DNA of 64,000 bases, from assembly GCF_030035675.1 (NCBI RefSeq), contig NC_084492.1, positions 31,804,823-31,868,822 of the forward strand, given 5' to 3'. Shown piece after piece: positions 34,255 through 45,968 of the stretch. Each line of letters opens with the position of its first letter. The stretch's first letter is position 1. The notes beneath the pieces were generated by a model. The model was not told the DNA's origin, did not search any database, and saw only the letters and a list, made by a program, of their open reading frames with translations. The DNA is from Rhineura floridana (lineage: Eukaryota; Chordata; Lepidosauria; Squamata; Rhineuridae). Both the position numbers and the translations under genes were made by a program.

Positions 34255-34504
34255 TAGTAACAGTTGCCTTCCATCAGCAAAGGAACACCAATTGGGTACC
34301 ACTAAGGATCATTTCAGTGGTGGCTCCAGCATGGCGAAACTCCATTTCCAGGAAAATTTATCAGGCTTCTTCTTTTGTCATCTTCAGATGTGCTGTTGAA
34401 AGCTATTTTATTCCGTAAAGATCTTTCTTTGAGGAAAACTTCTTGTCTCTATACTGATTCCTACATATAGCTTTAAACATTTTCTAATAATTAGGTTAAA
34501 TAAG

Positions 34505-34795
34505 TGAGACCCTCTCTCATAATACTAGAAGTCAAGGCCATCCAATGAAACTGAATGTTGGAAGAAAGTCTTCACACAACTCATAAACTATGGAATTGAC
34601 TCCCACCAACTCGGCTAACCTTAAAAGTTTAGACAAATAAATGGAGAAAAAGGCTATCTATGGCGACCTGCCATGGCTATATTTTACCTTCACTGTTGGA
34701 GGCGGTATGTCAGGTATCTGGCTGGCCACTGTGAGAACAGGAAGCCGGACTAGATGACCATGGTCTGATCCAGTAAGCTCTTCTTTTCTTCTTGT
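34505..34795 (+). mobile_element. CR1-like LINE 3' end
   Basis: TCTCTCATAATACTAGAAGT, then CTGGCCACTGTGAGAACAGG and ACTAGATGACCATGGTCTGA. Internally deleted relative to 7078-7442. Confidence 0.6.
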
Positions 34796-36651
34796 GATCA
34801 AAAGGTTTTCACTGAGGGAGATTCCCTTATTGTTGACTTACATTTTGAACCAATTGAAGTTTACAAACTGTCTTCAAAAGCAAGCCCACAAAGGGGACAT
34901 AAGGGTAAATTAATTGGGATGGGCATTAGAATGGTAAAGGCCACACACCAAAGCCAGGGCCATTTGCACACCAGGAAAATCAAGAGTGAGCCAATTAACT
35001 AGACCACATGTGAAGTGTCCCTCATCAAACAGCTTCACAAGAAAATCATCTTCTGACATAAATTAACTGTATTGTAGTTTTCACGTCATACTTGAACACA
35101 TCTTCTAATGTGACTGTGGTTGATGAGATGAGGAGACTTCTTGACATGTGCAACTCAAGGGAACATATGTATAGGCTGGGGCTTTTGTGTGCTTTGCTAG
35201 AGGATAGCAATGTTGCATGGGAGTGTGTGTGTTGGGCAGGAGTTTGGACGGAAATCTGGAATATGCTTCAGTCCAGTGGAGAGTAGACTGAGAGGACTGC
35301 ATCAGTTCCCAACAATGTAAGTAGCCTACTGGGTCAGATCAAAAACCCATCTGGTCCAGAATTCTGTTTGCAATAGCCAGATGCATCTGGGAAGCTCTCG
35401 GACCATGGCATGAAGGCAAAAACAATCTCCTATTATGTGCCTCTTGAAATTGGAAGGGTGCTGCCTCTGAATATGGAGGTTCCATTTTGCTATTACAAAT
35501 TAAGCCCGAAAGAAAATGTTGCAGCACATCCCCTCACTATTTTCTAGGAATGCTCTTGTCCTCTAGGGTATTGCATTCCATTCTATTTCACCACCAGTTT
35601 TCCATTTCTCTCTTCTACCTGACACTCAGTGTGCTGTGGCTAACAAACATTTTCAGTCCTCATTGGATTGGTTTTAGGGGGTTTGCCACTTCACCCCTTT
35701 TTTGAAACAAAAATATTTTGTAATTATGCAAATCTTGGGTTCCTGCGAGCATGCTGAAACCTCCTTTTGTTTCTCATTGACTCTGTTTGTCTCAATTTCC
35801 ATCAGCACTCACCACCTAGATTGCTATTAGAAGAAGTGATAACTAATAGCTTCTGATAGGCTCTGTAAATTTGTCTAACCATTCTGTTATGAGTTTGGGA
35901 TTGGAATGGATGATCCCTATGGGTCCCCTTCCAACCTCTGATTTGGAATCCTGTGGCTTGGAATGAGAAACTCACTCTGCTGGTCAGATGAGTCTTTTGT
36001 TAAGCTAATAGAGTGGCCAGGTAGGATAATGGGTCTATCAGTTGCCCAGCAACTGGTGAATGGGCCAGGAAGACCCTTTTGTTATTGAAACTCTTCAGGA
36101 GAGCCTCCCCCCCTCCTGGCAGCTAGCAGAGGTTTGCGCTTTGAGTGTTTTTAGAATGGTCGAGAGAAAGGCTGATGACTGGAGGTGGGCAGAGAGGCTA
36201 TCTCTCTGCACCATGGCTTTAGGATACCTCCTGCAACACTGATGGGAAAGCTGGATATTGGACTGCTGATGCTTTGAACCCCTCCATCCTAAGCTCAGGT
36301 TGGAATGTGTGTAAATAAATAAACCATATTTCATAAAGACGCTGCAGTCTCCGCTGACCTTCTTCCCAAAGGAAACCAAACCCTGGATGAGTGCAGGGAC
36401 CCTGGAAATCTCACTGCTTGGAGATTGGGGAGGCGCGCAACAATTCTAACAATAATCTAAGCTAGTGGCGGTTATCATCACACCTTTTGTATGGTAAACT
36501 ACTTAAGTTAACTGTGTTGTTGCTGTTGCCACTGTATGAAGAACCTACTGTCAATCAGTTTCATTGGATGACCCTGAGTTCTAGTAATATGAGCGGATGA
36601 GGAACATCTATATCTTGCCTTCCCACTTGGGGTTGCACTCCTGAATTGTTT
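34796..36651. other. Intergenic, mostly unique
   Basis: No supported gene. 35885-35955 resembles a CR1 terminus (GGGTCCCCTTCCAACCTCTG). Confidence 0.35.
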
Positions 36652-36935
36652 TTGTTTTATTTATAGACTGCCTTCAAGTCGATCCTGACTTATGGTGACC
36701 CTATGAATAGGGATTTCATGATAAGCAGTATTCAGAGGGGGTTTACCATTGCCTCCCTCTGAGGCTAGTCCTCTCCAGCCGGCTAGGGGCTCACTCAGCT
36801 TGCTACAGCTGCACAAGCCAGCCCCTTCCTTGTCTGCAACTGCCAGCTGGGGGGCAACTGAGATCCTTGGGACTATGCAGCTTGCCCACGGCTGCACATG
36901 CGGCAGGGCACGCAACCCTTGAGCCACTCACTATC
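36652..36935 (-). mobile_element. SINE with Bov-B-type tail
   Basis: The inverted tail TGCCTTCAAGTCGATCCTGA and ACCCTATGAATAGGGATTTC is shared with Sauria SINEs. The 5' part (CAGCTTGCCCACGGCTGCAC) differs from the 12233 copy. Confidence 0.65.
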
Positions 36936-37928
36936 TAAGTGCATTGTGCATCTATATATCATATGCATTCCTGTCCTTTCTTCCCAGCAGCATTTGGAGG
37001 TTGCTTTGATTACTTATACAGGCGGTCATAGATTAAGTGTGGCAGTTATTGGGCTGTTTGGGGATGGTTGCCCTTGTCATTAGCAAGGAGTTCTGCACAG
37101 TTATGCATCCATATAGAATGGGAGGTATTTCTTCTCCACCACTGCCACCATTTTTTTTTACCCTCCACCTTGGCTGTTTTGCTTGAAAATAAAATTTAAT
37201 TTTGAGATGTTAATGTAGCGGAAGCTTGAGTTGAATGCATAGCTCATAAGTAATTGTATTCCTATCCTAGCGAGCTGGCCTACTGACATGCATTTCCAAC
37301 GGTGCTAAAAATAATGAGTAATTCAAGTGACACCCATTGATGGCTCCGAGTGCCATCACTTTCCTTGACCTAATTGATTGTAGCGATGTACCTCTGAGTG
37401 CTTTGCATAACCAGCTTAGACAGCAGGAACATTTCCAACCCAATTGATTGACACATTTTATTTCTAACTTTAAGCTTTATCACGGCAAAGAAATGATTCA
37501 TTTACACCTCCCAGACTTTTGAAACTTGTCACAGAAGACAACCAGGCAACGAGCTTCTAGACTAAGCAATGGGAAGACTGCTTGAGCAAAACTGTATATA
37601 TATATATATATATATATGTTAAGTAAGTTTATGAACCTACTGAAAGCGCTAAGGAGGTTGTAATAAAATAGATTCATTAAATGCAGTGGAAGTTATATTC
37701 TGTTCTAAAACATATGTCAAATTATATATATGCAGTGAAAAATAGAAAATAATCAGCAAACATCCATGATTTAATCTGAGCAAGGGCTCATTAGGGTTCT
37801 GTTCTGCCACTTTTTTGACCCTATTGTCACTGTTCAGCCCTAAAATGTGTGAAAATAAGAAGCATCTCAGAGCACGTGCAGAGTGTCTTTGCTAGGAGTG
37901 CAAAGAAGGAGAGCCCTTCTTTGAGGAA
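36936..37928. promoter_or_regulatory. Repeat-free block with candidate regulatory core at 37190-37520
   Basis: No gene. 37190-37520 is AT-rich, free of known repeats and holds motifs such as AATAATGAGTAATTC, GACCTAATTGATTG and CCCAATTGATTGAC. (TA)n at 37595-37618. Conservation not tested. Confidence 0.35.
37595..37618. repeat. (TA)n microsatellite
   Basis: About twelve TA units. Confidence 0.9.
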
Positions 37929-38112
37929 AGACTGTAGTTCAATGGTAGAGCATCTGCTTTGCATGCAGAAGGTCCCAGGTTCAATCCAGACATCCCCAAG
38001 TAGAGTTGAGAATGTTCCCTGCCTGAAACCATGGGGAGTCAGTGTAGGCAATATGAGCCAAATGGACCAATGGTTGACTTGGTATAAGGCAACTCCCTAT
38101 GTTCCTGTGCCC
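37929..38112 (+). mobile_element. tRNA-derived SINE
   Basis: A box GTAGTTCAATGG, TTTGCATGCAGAAGGTCCC, B box GGTTCAATCC, and tail ATAAGGCAACTCCCTATGTT. Confidence 0.85.
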
Positions 38113-38747
38113 CTGATGAAAAGTTTCATTGTTGGGGTAGGATCTAGCCATTTTGGTGGGGCATGATTTTTTCCTGAAAAACATTGTTCCAGTATTGTCT
38201 TTCCCCCACTTCCCTGATCATCTTTGGTACCATGGTTTTCTTTGTCTGCTTCTTTTCCACTGTCATTGTTTACCCCAGCCTCTGATTCTTTTTTGTCTCC
38301 CTGAACTAGTCACATGTGTGATCTCACCCGATTGCAAAGCTACATCTAACTTAATGTTGCCACCAGAGGCACATCAACAACATGACGTGGCTTGACATCA
38401 CCAGTCAAATTTGCCAACAATGCAATGACATTACTGCGGGCAAACAAGACCAATTTAAATAAATCAATTTTTTTTTTACAAGAGATGCCTACAATTGTTG
38501 AAAGAAGGATGTGTTTCTGATATTGTTGAATAGGTTCACAAAAAGCCTGGGGCATGCATTAGCAAAGTCCTACCAAGAGTAGACACATTGAAATGAATGA
38601 ACCTACATTAGTCATGCCTATTAACTTCAGCGGGTCTAGTCTGAGTAGGACTAGCACTGAATACCACCATAGGAGTACTACTTACTTAAGATTTGCAAGG
38701 AAGACTTCCACATTCCAGAACGTGACTTCCATGTCAGTGGGGACAGA

Positions 38748-38970
38748 GGTAGCTGACTTATACTGAGTCAAACCATTGGTCTTTTTAGCTCAGGATTTTT
38801 TACACATGATGTCAGATGGGCATGGCTTGGCCAAGACGGCCTCGAGGGACCAAATGCCTGGGGGACAGAGGTTCTCTACTGCTGGACTAAACTGACTACA
38901 CTGGCAGAGCCTCTCTAAGATTTCAGACAAGGATCTCTCCATGCCCTACCTAGAAATGCCAGGGACTGGA
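38748..38970 (-). mobile_element. tRNA-derived SINE, interrupted by the hairpin element (resumes 39095-39130)
   Basis: Tail ACTTATACTGAGTCAAACCA and CAAGGATCTCTCC, body TACCTAGAAATGCCAGGGA. The rest ATCTTCTGCATGCAAAGC appears after the hairpin. Confidence 0.7.
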
Positions 38971-39086
38971 CAGAGCTTGGAAAAGTTACTTTTTTGAACT
39001 ACAACTCCCATCAGCCAGTCCAGTGTCCATGCTGGCTGGGGCTGATGGGAGTTGTAGTTCAAAAAAAATAACTTTTCCAAACTCTG
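38971..39086. mobile_element. 116-bp near-perfect hairpin element in SINE
   Basis: Ends CAGAGCTTGGAAAAGTTA and TAACTTTTCCAAACTCTG are inverted. Inner arms TTGAACTACAACTCCCATC and GATGGGAGTTGTAGTTCAA match perfectly. Flanks GGACTGGA and GGAAAGGA agree at 6 of 8 positions. Confidence 0.85.
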
Positions 39087-39130
39087 GGAAAGGACACAGG
39101 ATCTTCTGCATGCAAAGCTACAATGCTTCA

Positions 39131-40615
39131 TGTGCAGTCCTCTGCTCTGCGTTTATTTTAGACATTCAATATTGCAAAGATACCTGCTTTTAATTGTGCG
39201 TCTATATACTGAATGGCACGTCCAGTATACCAGTTATCATTTTGATATCCTTTTTTACATATATATTCCTTGCATAATAATAAATAATAATGTTACCAAG
39301 CTGGTAGATGATTCTCTGTTCACTGCAGAAATCAAACTGGCTTACAGATGCTGCTGATCCTGGTTAGTGAAAGGCATAAAATGAACAGCACAGCTGTACC
39401 TCTAAGTGCTGGATCAAATAAAAGAGGGTAGACGGTAATAAAGGGTTACTTCCCTGTGTGTGCCAGTGTGTGGCTGCTCCTTCCGTCCATCCCTCCCTCC
39501 CTCGCTCCCTACTAAGAATGTCCTTTAGCATTTTTCAAAACTATATTCTCTAGCGTGTGTGTGTCAGCAAAGAGGCTCCATCAGAGTATTTAACATTGCT
39601 AGGAGCGAAGGAATGAAGTGGAGTCACTGTTGATTATTACTCATTAGTCACAAGGACATTCACTTAACATGTGGGTAAATGAATGGCACTATGTCCTAAT
39701 GGGGATGGCCTCAGTGTACCTTAAAGCAAAATGTTGTTTAATATCCTTCATTTGCTGAATAGTTAAAGAGGCCTGTTGGACATACATCGTTAGCAAGCAG
39801 CCACTGTGAACGCCATTGCCCATTCAGCATTTCATAAACGGAGGTTTTGTCTTGGCAGTATTCTCCAAAGACTTTTGTCCATAAAAATTAAATATTTCTC
39901 CTCTGCTGTGCTATGGAATGTGACAATTGGAGGATTTTTGTTTAAAGGTAAGGATTAACATCAGTGTAGGGTTTTTTTTGGGGGGGGGTCTTACTTAAAG
40001 GGAGCAAGGACCTTGTTAGTCTGCTTTGCATTCAGAGCATTCAGTATAAAGAACCTTTGATATCTTTATTGGTTTTTCTTAGATTAAAAAGCAATCAGAC
40101 TATAAGCCTTAATTTTCTTATAGCTGTTTGTTAACAGGGGAGATAAGGCATTCAAAATCACTTGATTAGCGGTTACTTCCTTGGTAATATCCCTGGCATG
40201 GTTTGAGGTGCACATATCCTTTATTAGATTTAGGACTGTTCGTTTGTAACATCTATTACATTCCCGATCAGAATCGTGCTTGCTTTCTTTTTTTTAAAGC
40301 CCCAAACCTTTTTTTAAAAAAATCAAATCATTCCGCATAGAAAGTACATAATTTAAAATGAATTTTAAAGATGATTACACTCAAACACTATTTTGGAAAC
40401 ATGAATTATGCTTGACATCGATATGACATGTATTGCTAGCTTTAATGCTTGGGTGGGGGGAGAGAGCAGGAGTCCATTACAGTTCAATCCCATGTATGTC
40501 TATTCAGACGTTAAGTCCCATTGACTTCACCGAGGCTTAGACTCTTCACCTGCAAATCACCTAAGCATGTGGAACAGAGACCATTTCCTCCAGAGCTATC
40601 GTATACAAGGGCCGC
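39131..40615. promoter_or_regulatory. Repeat-poor block with candidate regulatory core at 39590-40230
   Basis: No gene. 39590-40230 holds no recognised element and has motifs such as TGATTATTACTCATTAGTC and CCATAAAAATTAAATA. Candidate enhancer by position near IRX3 and composition only. Confidence 0.35.
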
Positions 40616-40677
40616 CCGGGGCTCCTACTGGGAGACAGGGTGGGATATAAACCTAATAAATAAATAAATACAAGTAA
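40616..40677 (+). mobile_element. LINE 3' tail fragment
   Basis: GGGCTCCTACTGGGAGACAG then (AATA)n, the same tail as 3529-3575. Confidence 0.65.
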
Positions 40678-40717
40678 ATAGATATGTTTTGGAATAACAT
40701 CATGACCAGCCTTTTAA

Positions 40718-40780
40718 GAACACAGAAAACTGCCTCCTACCAAGTCAGACCATTGGCGCATCTAGTTCAGTATCGTCTCC
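40718..40780 (-). mobile_element. tRNA-derived SINE, first part (resumes 41108-41216)
   Basis: GAACACAGAAAACTGCCTCC and AGACCATTGGCGCATCTAG are the inverted SINE tail. The body continues after the MITE with ACACTGATTGGCAGCAGTTC and an inverted A box. Confidence 0.75.
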
Positions 40781-41107
40781 ACCAGGTATGAGGAATCTCA
40801 GGTCTGAGGGCCAAATGTGGCCCTCCGCGCCTCTCTTCCTGGCCCTTAGGACTCTCCCCAGTCCACATCCCTCACTGGCCCTGTGTCACCCTCTCGTTCG
40901 GTAGTTTTGCCTGACTCTAACGTGCCTTTCCACTCTGATAATGCCTCTGGCTAGACTGAATACAGGGGCGGGGTGTATGTAGAAACCAGCTTACCGTACA
41001 AAGGTAAATTTTTTAACATTCATTGCTCCATCGAATTTTGCTTCTGGCCTTGCCCGCCACTGGCATGAAGGTTGCTCAGAAGGGAATAAAAAAGGTTCCC
41101 CATCCTT
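40781..41107. mobile_element. hAT-like element of the GGGGAACC family, inserted in SINE
   Basis: GGGCCAAATGTGGCCCTCC, CTCTGATAATGCCTCTGGC, TTACCGTACAAAGGTAAATT and GGTTCCCCATCCTTG. The duplication at the junction is not clear-cut. Confidence 0.65.
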
Positions 41108-41216
41108 GGTCTACACTGATTGGCAGCAGTTCTTCAGAGCTCCAGGCAAGGGTCTTCCCAGTCCTACTTGGAAATCCTTTACATGCAAAGCGTCTGCTCT
41201 GCCACTGAACTACAGC
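41108..41216 (-). mobile_element. tRNA-derived SINE, second part
   Basis: GGCAAGGGTCTTCCCAGTCC, TACATGCAAAGCGTCTGCTC and inverted A box CCACTGAACTACAGCC. Confidence 0.75.
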
Positions 41217-41335
41217 CAGGGTGGTGCCTTCCAGATATCATTGGAGCAAAGCTCCCGTAATCTCCAATATTGGGCTGGGATTGATGGGAGTCCATCAACA
41301 TTAAGTTAGGAGGGCATCATGTCGGCTACCCATGC
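41217..41335. repeat. Short hairpin interspersed repeat
   Basis: GGTGGTGCCTTCCAGATATC at left and TTAGGAGGGCATCATGTCGG at right. Confidence 0.6.
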
Positions 41336-41978
41336 ATTAACTCAAAACAATATTCTTCTTACTTTTGTGAGGCATGGCAAAGCACACCCCTGTAACTACA
41401 GAGTCTGAATGCAGTGTAACCTCATGAAGGAGTGCAATGGAAGTGTGTAATTTTTTTCAGCCATAAACAATCGCTGCAGAATGTTTGTTCTGATCACCAT
41501 CTCCCCAGGAATACAATGAAGCATCCAAAATAGCAAGGCAGTCAGTTAAAAAAAAAATAAGTTTCAGCTTTTTATGAGAAGGCAGATCCTCAAACATTTT
41601 CTCTTCTTCAGTTCAGCATTTCTTGGGAAGGGTGGCTTTCTCCCTTAACGCTAGAAATAAAAATAAAATAATAAAACAGTGAAATAGTCCAAGTTGACGA
41701 GGAATTCTAGAAGAAGTGCCCCTAGTGCCTCACTGCCTTTCTCTTCAGCATCAGGAGGAAATATGTGTATTTGCCCGAGTCTTTTAATTCATCAGAAGGT
41801 TTTTATGGTTGTACTCTACATGCTAATTGCAACTCATTCTCTATGTGCCACACCTTATGAAGCCATAGCAGCACTATCTGCACTCAAGAGGGACATTTCA
41901 GCAGCCTTGTTGGGAGTACCTCAAAGTTTGCAGAAGTTAAAAAAAACCTTCTTTAAAAAAAATCCAAGGGAGGGGAAC

Positions 41979-42314
41979 TAAGGTTGCCAGGTTCAGAGCC
42001 TGAGACTGATCCTGTATCTTTAGGAGAAGAGAAAGTCAGTCAAGTGTAGGTGTTCTTGCCACACTGTAATGGGAAAAACCACAAGGTGGAATTCTCCCTT
42101 CCCTCTGCACAACTTTTAAAGATAGATAACCTCTTGGTTGCCAGGCCTGGCCTCCAAGAGCTCTTCTGTACCTTTAAAAGTTGTGCAGTAGGAAGGGAGA
42201 ATTCCACCTTGTGGTTTTTCCCATTCGAGTGTTTCAAGAACACCTGCACTTGGCTGACTTTCTCTTCTCCTAAAGATACAGGATCAGCCTCAGGCCCTGA
42301 ACCTGGAAACCCTA
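41979..42314. mobile_element. 336-bp inverted dimer of the TAGGGTTGCCAGG element, with 8-bp target duplication
   Basis: The left half is the reverse complement of the 172-bp monomer, and the right half (from about 42134) is a forward monomer with its own inner GGTTGCCAGGCC end. Flanked by AGGGGAAC at 41971-41978 and 42315-42322. It creates mirror-image spurious reading frames on both strands. Confidence 0.88.
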
Positions 42315-42542
42315 AGGGGAACCCTCATAGCACAGTGAAGGCTGAGCATGCTTGGTGGGCACAGAATGCCACATGTCTTTTTGAGGGGAGGTGTGAGGAG
42401 ATGGGATGGAATATCATGGAAGAGGGCATTGCTAGCTGGCCAGCATCCTGAACAAGGAGCACTCCACGCTGCACTAACAAAACACTGCTTGTTTTGTCTT
42501 TTTGTGCTGTTCTGCTGGATATCATTTTATTGCTTTTAAAGC

Positions 42543-42885
42543 AGGAATGGGGAACCTGTTTTAGCCCAAGGGCCACAGTCCCTTCTGGGCAACCTTCTGA
42601 GGGTCACATCAGTGGTGGACAGAACCAGAGGCAAAACTATGTGGATCAACTAATGGGAATTTCTTTGGTTAGTTTCTACATCTCCTCACACACCCTTCCC
42701 TGTCCGCCACCCAGATAAGGAAGAGGCATTATCGGACACATTTCAGCCAGGCAGAAACATTCAAGGAGGGCTTGAAGCAGAGCTAGTGAGAGGCGTAGCC
42801 TTGGGAGAGTCCTGAGGGCCAGAGAGAGAGGCCTGCAAGGCTGCATGTGGCCCCCAGGCCTGCAGTTCTCTACTCCAGCTCTTAA
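42543..42885. mobile_element. hAT-like element of the GGGGAACC family
   Basis: CAGGAATGGGGAACCTG, GGACAGAACCAGAGGCAAAA, CCAGATAAGGAAGAGGCATT, ending GCAGTTCTCTACTCC. Confidence 0.6.
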
Positions 42886-44589
42886 GTATTCACTATTTGC
42901 CATTGGTGGTTTCCCTATATTTATTGTAAGTCACTCAGAGAGCACTGCTGAACAGCATTGCTGCAAATATTCTAAATTAAAAAAAGCAAGCAAGTAACTG
43001 AATGAGCAAAGGTGACTGGCTGGTATTTCTTCACCTGTGCTGCCTTGTCAAAAAGGCTTGTGATGGGGACCTAACTCTGCATTCAATAGGAAATGAGAGA
43101 GAGACCTTGCTGTAGCTGGAGTGGATCCAGGTCTCAATCTCCTGCCATCCCCTCCAACTCCCACCTCCACCCTGGTTCCCTCTATCCTAGTCCTTGTGGA
43201 AGAAGGGAGATGATTACATCAATCAGTGTCAGGTCTGAGCTCTGTGATTTATGAATATGCATAATGAGCTCTCACCTTTGAGAAGGACTAGCTAGGAAGA
43301 TAATTGATTAGACAGGGAAAGAGCAGCCAAGAAAATGAGAGAGGGGGGCAGGTGGGCTAGGCTAAAAGCTTTCTCTGGCTAGCTAGGGCTTTGGCAAGGC
43401 AGCGATCGTCTGAAGGAGAAAGATTTAAAGAGTGAGCCCCACAATGGAAATGGATGCATAAATCACAGGAGCTAATTCACACAGCTACTTGGACAGCCAG
43501 TGCACCTTAAACCAGGGAAACTGGCAGCTAGGGCTCCTTGTACTCTGCGTCACCAAGAGAGGGAGCCATAACTGTGCTGATAATTATCCACTGCTCTTGG
43601 GACACTGACTGAGGCCAGTGGCCAGGAGGTAGTACTGCAGGTGCAGCTCATCTGGTGAAAGCGATGTCCATGCTTCTGGTTCAGCAGTCTCTCAGGTGAC
43701 TCAAGGGAGCCAATCACATACCACCTTGTACTATCAAACCCTCAGAATGTGTTCCTCCTATTTAGCCTGTCTTTCTGGTAGGGTGGCTGGTGACAGATGA
43801 GGAGGAGGAGGAGGAGGAGGAGGAGGAGAAAGGAGGTCCCCAAGAAATAGAGCAAATGCTGGACAGAGTAACAATTAGCTGCTGGAGGTGTAATCAAGTG
43901 TGTAGTCAAGAAGATCGCTCAAAACCAGATTAGTCCATGCTGGGGGGAGAGGAGGAAAAGAGCAGAAGCAGGAAAGGAGATACATAGGGTTGCCAACATT
44001 TGGGGCTAGTGAGCCCAAATTCACATTTGCAATTTTGAGAAAGTACAGCTAGTGCCAGTCACAACATGGCTGCTGATGTGTGGCATTACACAAAATGGCT
44101 ATATTAGGAACATGGCATAACACAAAATGGTTGCTACATCTAAAAGAGCAGAAAAAGAGTCTGGAATACAAAATGGTATGAGCATGCCTCCCTCCCCACC
44201 ACACCATCAACAGGAAAAAGATGCCTTCATCAGCCACTGCAGAGCATGCTCGCAGAGAGAAGTTCTTTGCACCTCTCCTCTGGTCAGTACAGAAGGCATG
44301 TTGGGTGTCTAATCCTGGCATCCAAAACAAGAGGGGTGTTCAATTCAATGTAGGAGAGGCCAAGCCGATGCCAACAGGAACTTAGCAGAAAGAGCAAATA
44401 GTATCTCATGCACTCTGGATTACTGAGTCCTTCTGTGGGTGCCATAGGTGGAACTTGCAGTCACACTGGCACTGATGGGCAATGCATTGGCAATCCCAAA
44501 GTTAAGCAGAAGAATTGCCCTCCTCAGAGAGAAGGGTGTCTATGTGTCCTACCTTACAAAGGACAGCCCTCTATTTGAAAATTTCATCT
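42886..44589. other. Intergenic, repeat-poor; candidate regulatory core at 43220-43330
   Basis: No gene. (GGA)n at 43799-43831. 43220-43330 has ATGAATATGCATAATGAGC, CACCTTTGAGAAGG and GATAATTGATTAGAC motifs. A possible diverged element starts TAGGGTTGCCAAC at about 43985. Confidence 0.35.
43799..43831. repeat. (GGA)n microsatellite
   Basis: About ten GGA units. Confidence 0.9.
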
Positions 44590-44785
44590 GGAGAAGGGAC
44601 ATAGCTCAGTGGTAGGGCATCTGCCTTGCATGTGGAAGGTCCAGGCTCAGTCCTGGCCTCTTCAGGTAGGGCTGGGAGAGACATCTGCCTGAAATCCTGG
44701 AGAGCCACTGCCTGTCAGTGTGGGCAACAGTGAGCTAGATGGACCAACAGTCTGACTCAATATAAACCATATTCCAATGTTCCTC
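44590..44785 (+). mobile_element. tRNA-derived SINE
   Basis: A box ATAGCTCAGTGG, GCATCTGCCTTGCATG, body AGAGCCACTGCCTGTCAGTG and end CCAATGTTCCTCTG. Confidence 0.85.
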
Positions 44786-45968
44786 TGTTTTAGCATTGTA
44801 CCAAACAAACAATTAAATATGGAGGAAGAGATTAAACAAGCACCCTCACAATTATTTTCTTCTCTCTCTCTCTAATGTTTATTTCTATATCACAGCCTTT
44901 GTCTGTGTATAGAACCAGCCCTCTTACAGGAAGGTCTGTGCAAATACTGCCCTTCAGATAGGTTAACCTCACACCCACTAACGTGCATCTTTTAAAAAGG
45001 AAATGGGGGAAGAAAAGACCCTTCATCTAGCTTTACAAACCTTGAGGATTTCAAATGTGGTTTATCGGCCTCCTGCTACCCAGGCCTATAAATAATACAT
45101 TCCTATCAACTGTGACCTCAAAATGTCAATACTGCACACCCCTTTGCATTTGCATAACGCATACTGTCTAAACTTGAAGCATGTCACCCTGGATGCTCCT
45201 CTGTGTTGGTACTTTTAACTTGGCATTAACTCTTAGCACCAGACAGCCTTAGCAGCTCTGTATGAGATGCAGTGTGCAGTGGCATCCTGGTGCAGTAATA
45301 GTAATAATAATAATAATAATAATAATTTCTCTTTTGATGACGTTTCTCTGTGATTCTCTTATGACAGCTGTCATGAATCCAGTCCCTTCACCAGGGATTA
45401 TCCCTCCTGACACCCCACACTTGGTTCGAGAAATCCCCACCCAGCGGGACGCTTGCCTCAGCCTGGGTCAGATGTGCTCCCTGCACCAGAGGCTTCAGCC
45501 CTTCCACCTTTGGTCCCACCCAGAAGGTGACCACTGGTGTGCCCTGATGCACAATAGGATGTAGGTACAGGAACTGATAGGACCCCGATATGGTAGAACA
45601 CATGACTAGGCACACACACAGAAATTCAAATGAACCAAATAACTTTATTAAAATACAAGATGTTAAATAGTATATGGATGCATAGTCCCCCTCTCCCCTA
45701 CCTGTCCTACTCCCCTCTAACTAATATGCACCCAGCTCACTCCCACAACACAACCTCCCTCCTTCCACTCCAAATCCCAACAAAAAAAACCCTCCCTTAC
45801 ATCTCTCCCTCACCACACCCCTCCCACCTGGCAGTCTCACATCACTCACATCAAGCATTCATTAACTCCTTCAAACCTGTAACACAGTCAATAACAGTCC
45901 CCAACAAGTGGTTTTCTTACAACTGCATTCCTCAAACAGATGTTGTTGGACTCAGATGTTGTTTTGGG
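44786..45968. other. Intergenic, repeat-poor
   Basis: No supported gene. (TAA)n at 45294-45328. 45050-45240 is unique and AT-rich. 45370-45660 is a GC-richer patch of unknown nature whose 100-codon frame has no family features. Confidence 0.35.
45294..45328. repeat. (TAA)n microsatellite
   Basis: About eleven TAA-type units with one variant. Confidence 0.9.

Noticed and set aside
42040-42451. Mirror-image peptides on both strands (each with HKVEFSLP)
   Set aside because: Produced by the inverted dimer MITE at 41979-42314; identical frames on both strands are a palindrome artefact, not a gene.
43985-44160. Another copy of the TAGGGTTGCCAGG element
   Set aside because: Only the first bases (TAGGGTTGCCAAC) match. 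No right end or 8-bp duplication could be found.
45262-45564. 100-codon frame in a GC-richer patch
   Set aside because: Includes a translated (TAA)n repeat and no family features; the surrounding patch could not be assigned to any element with confidence.
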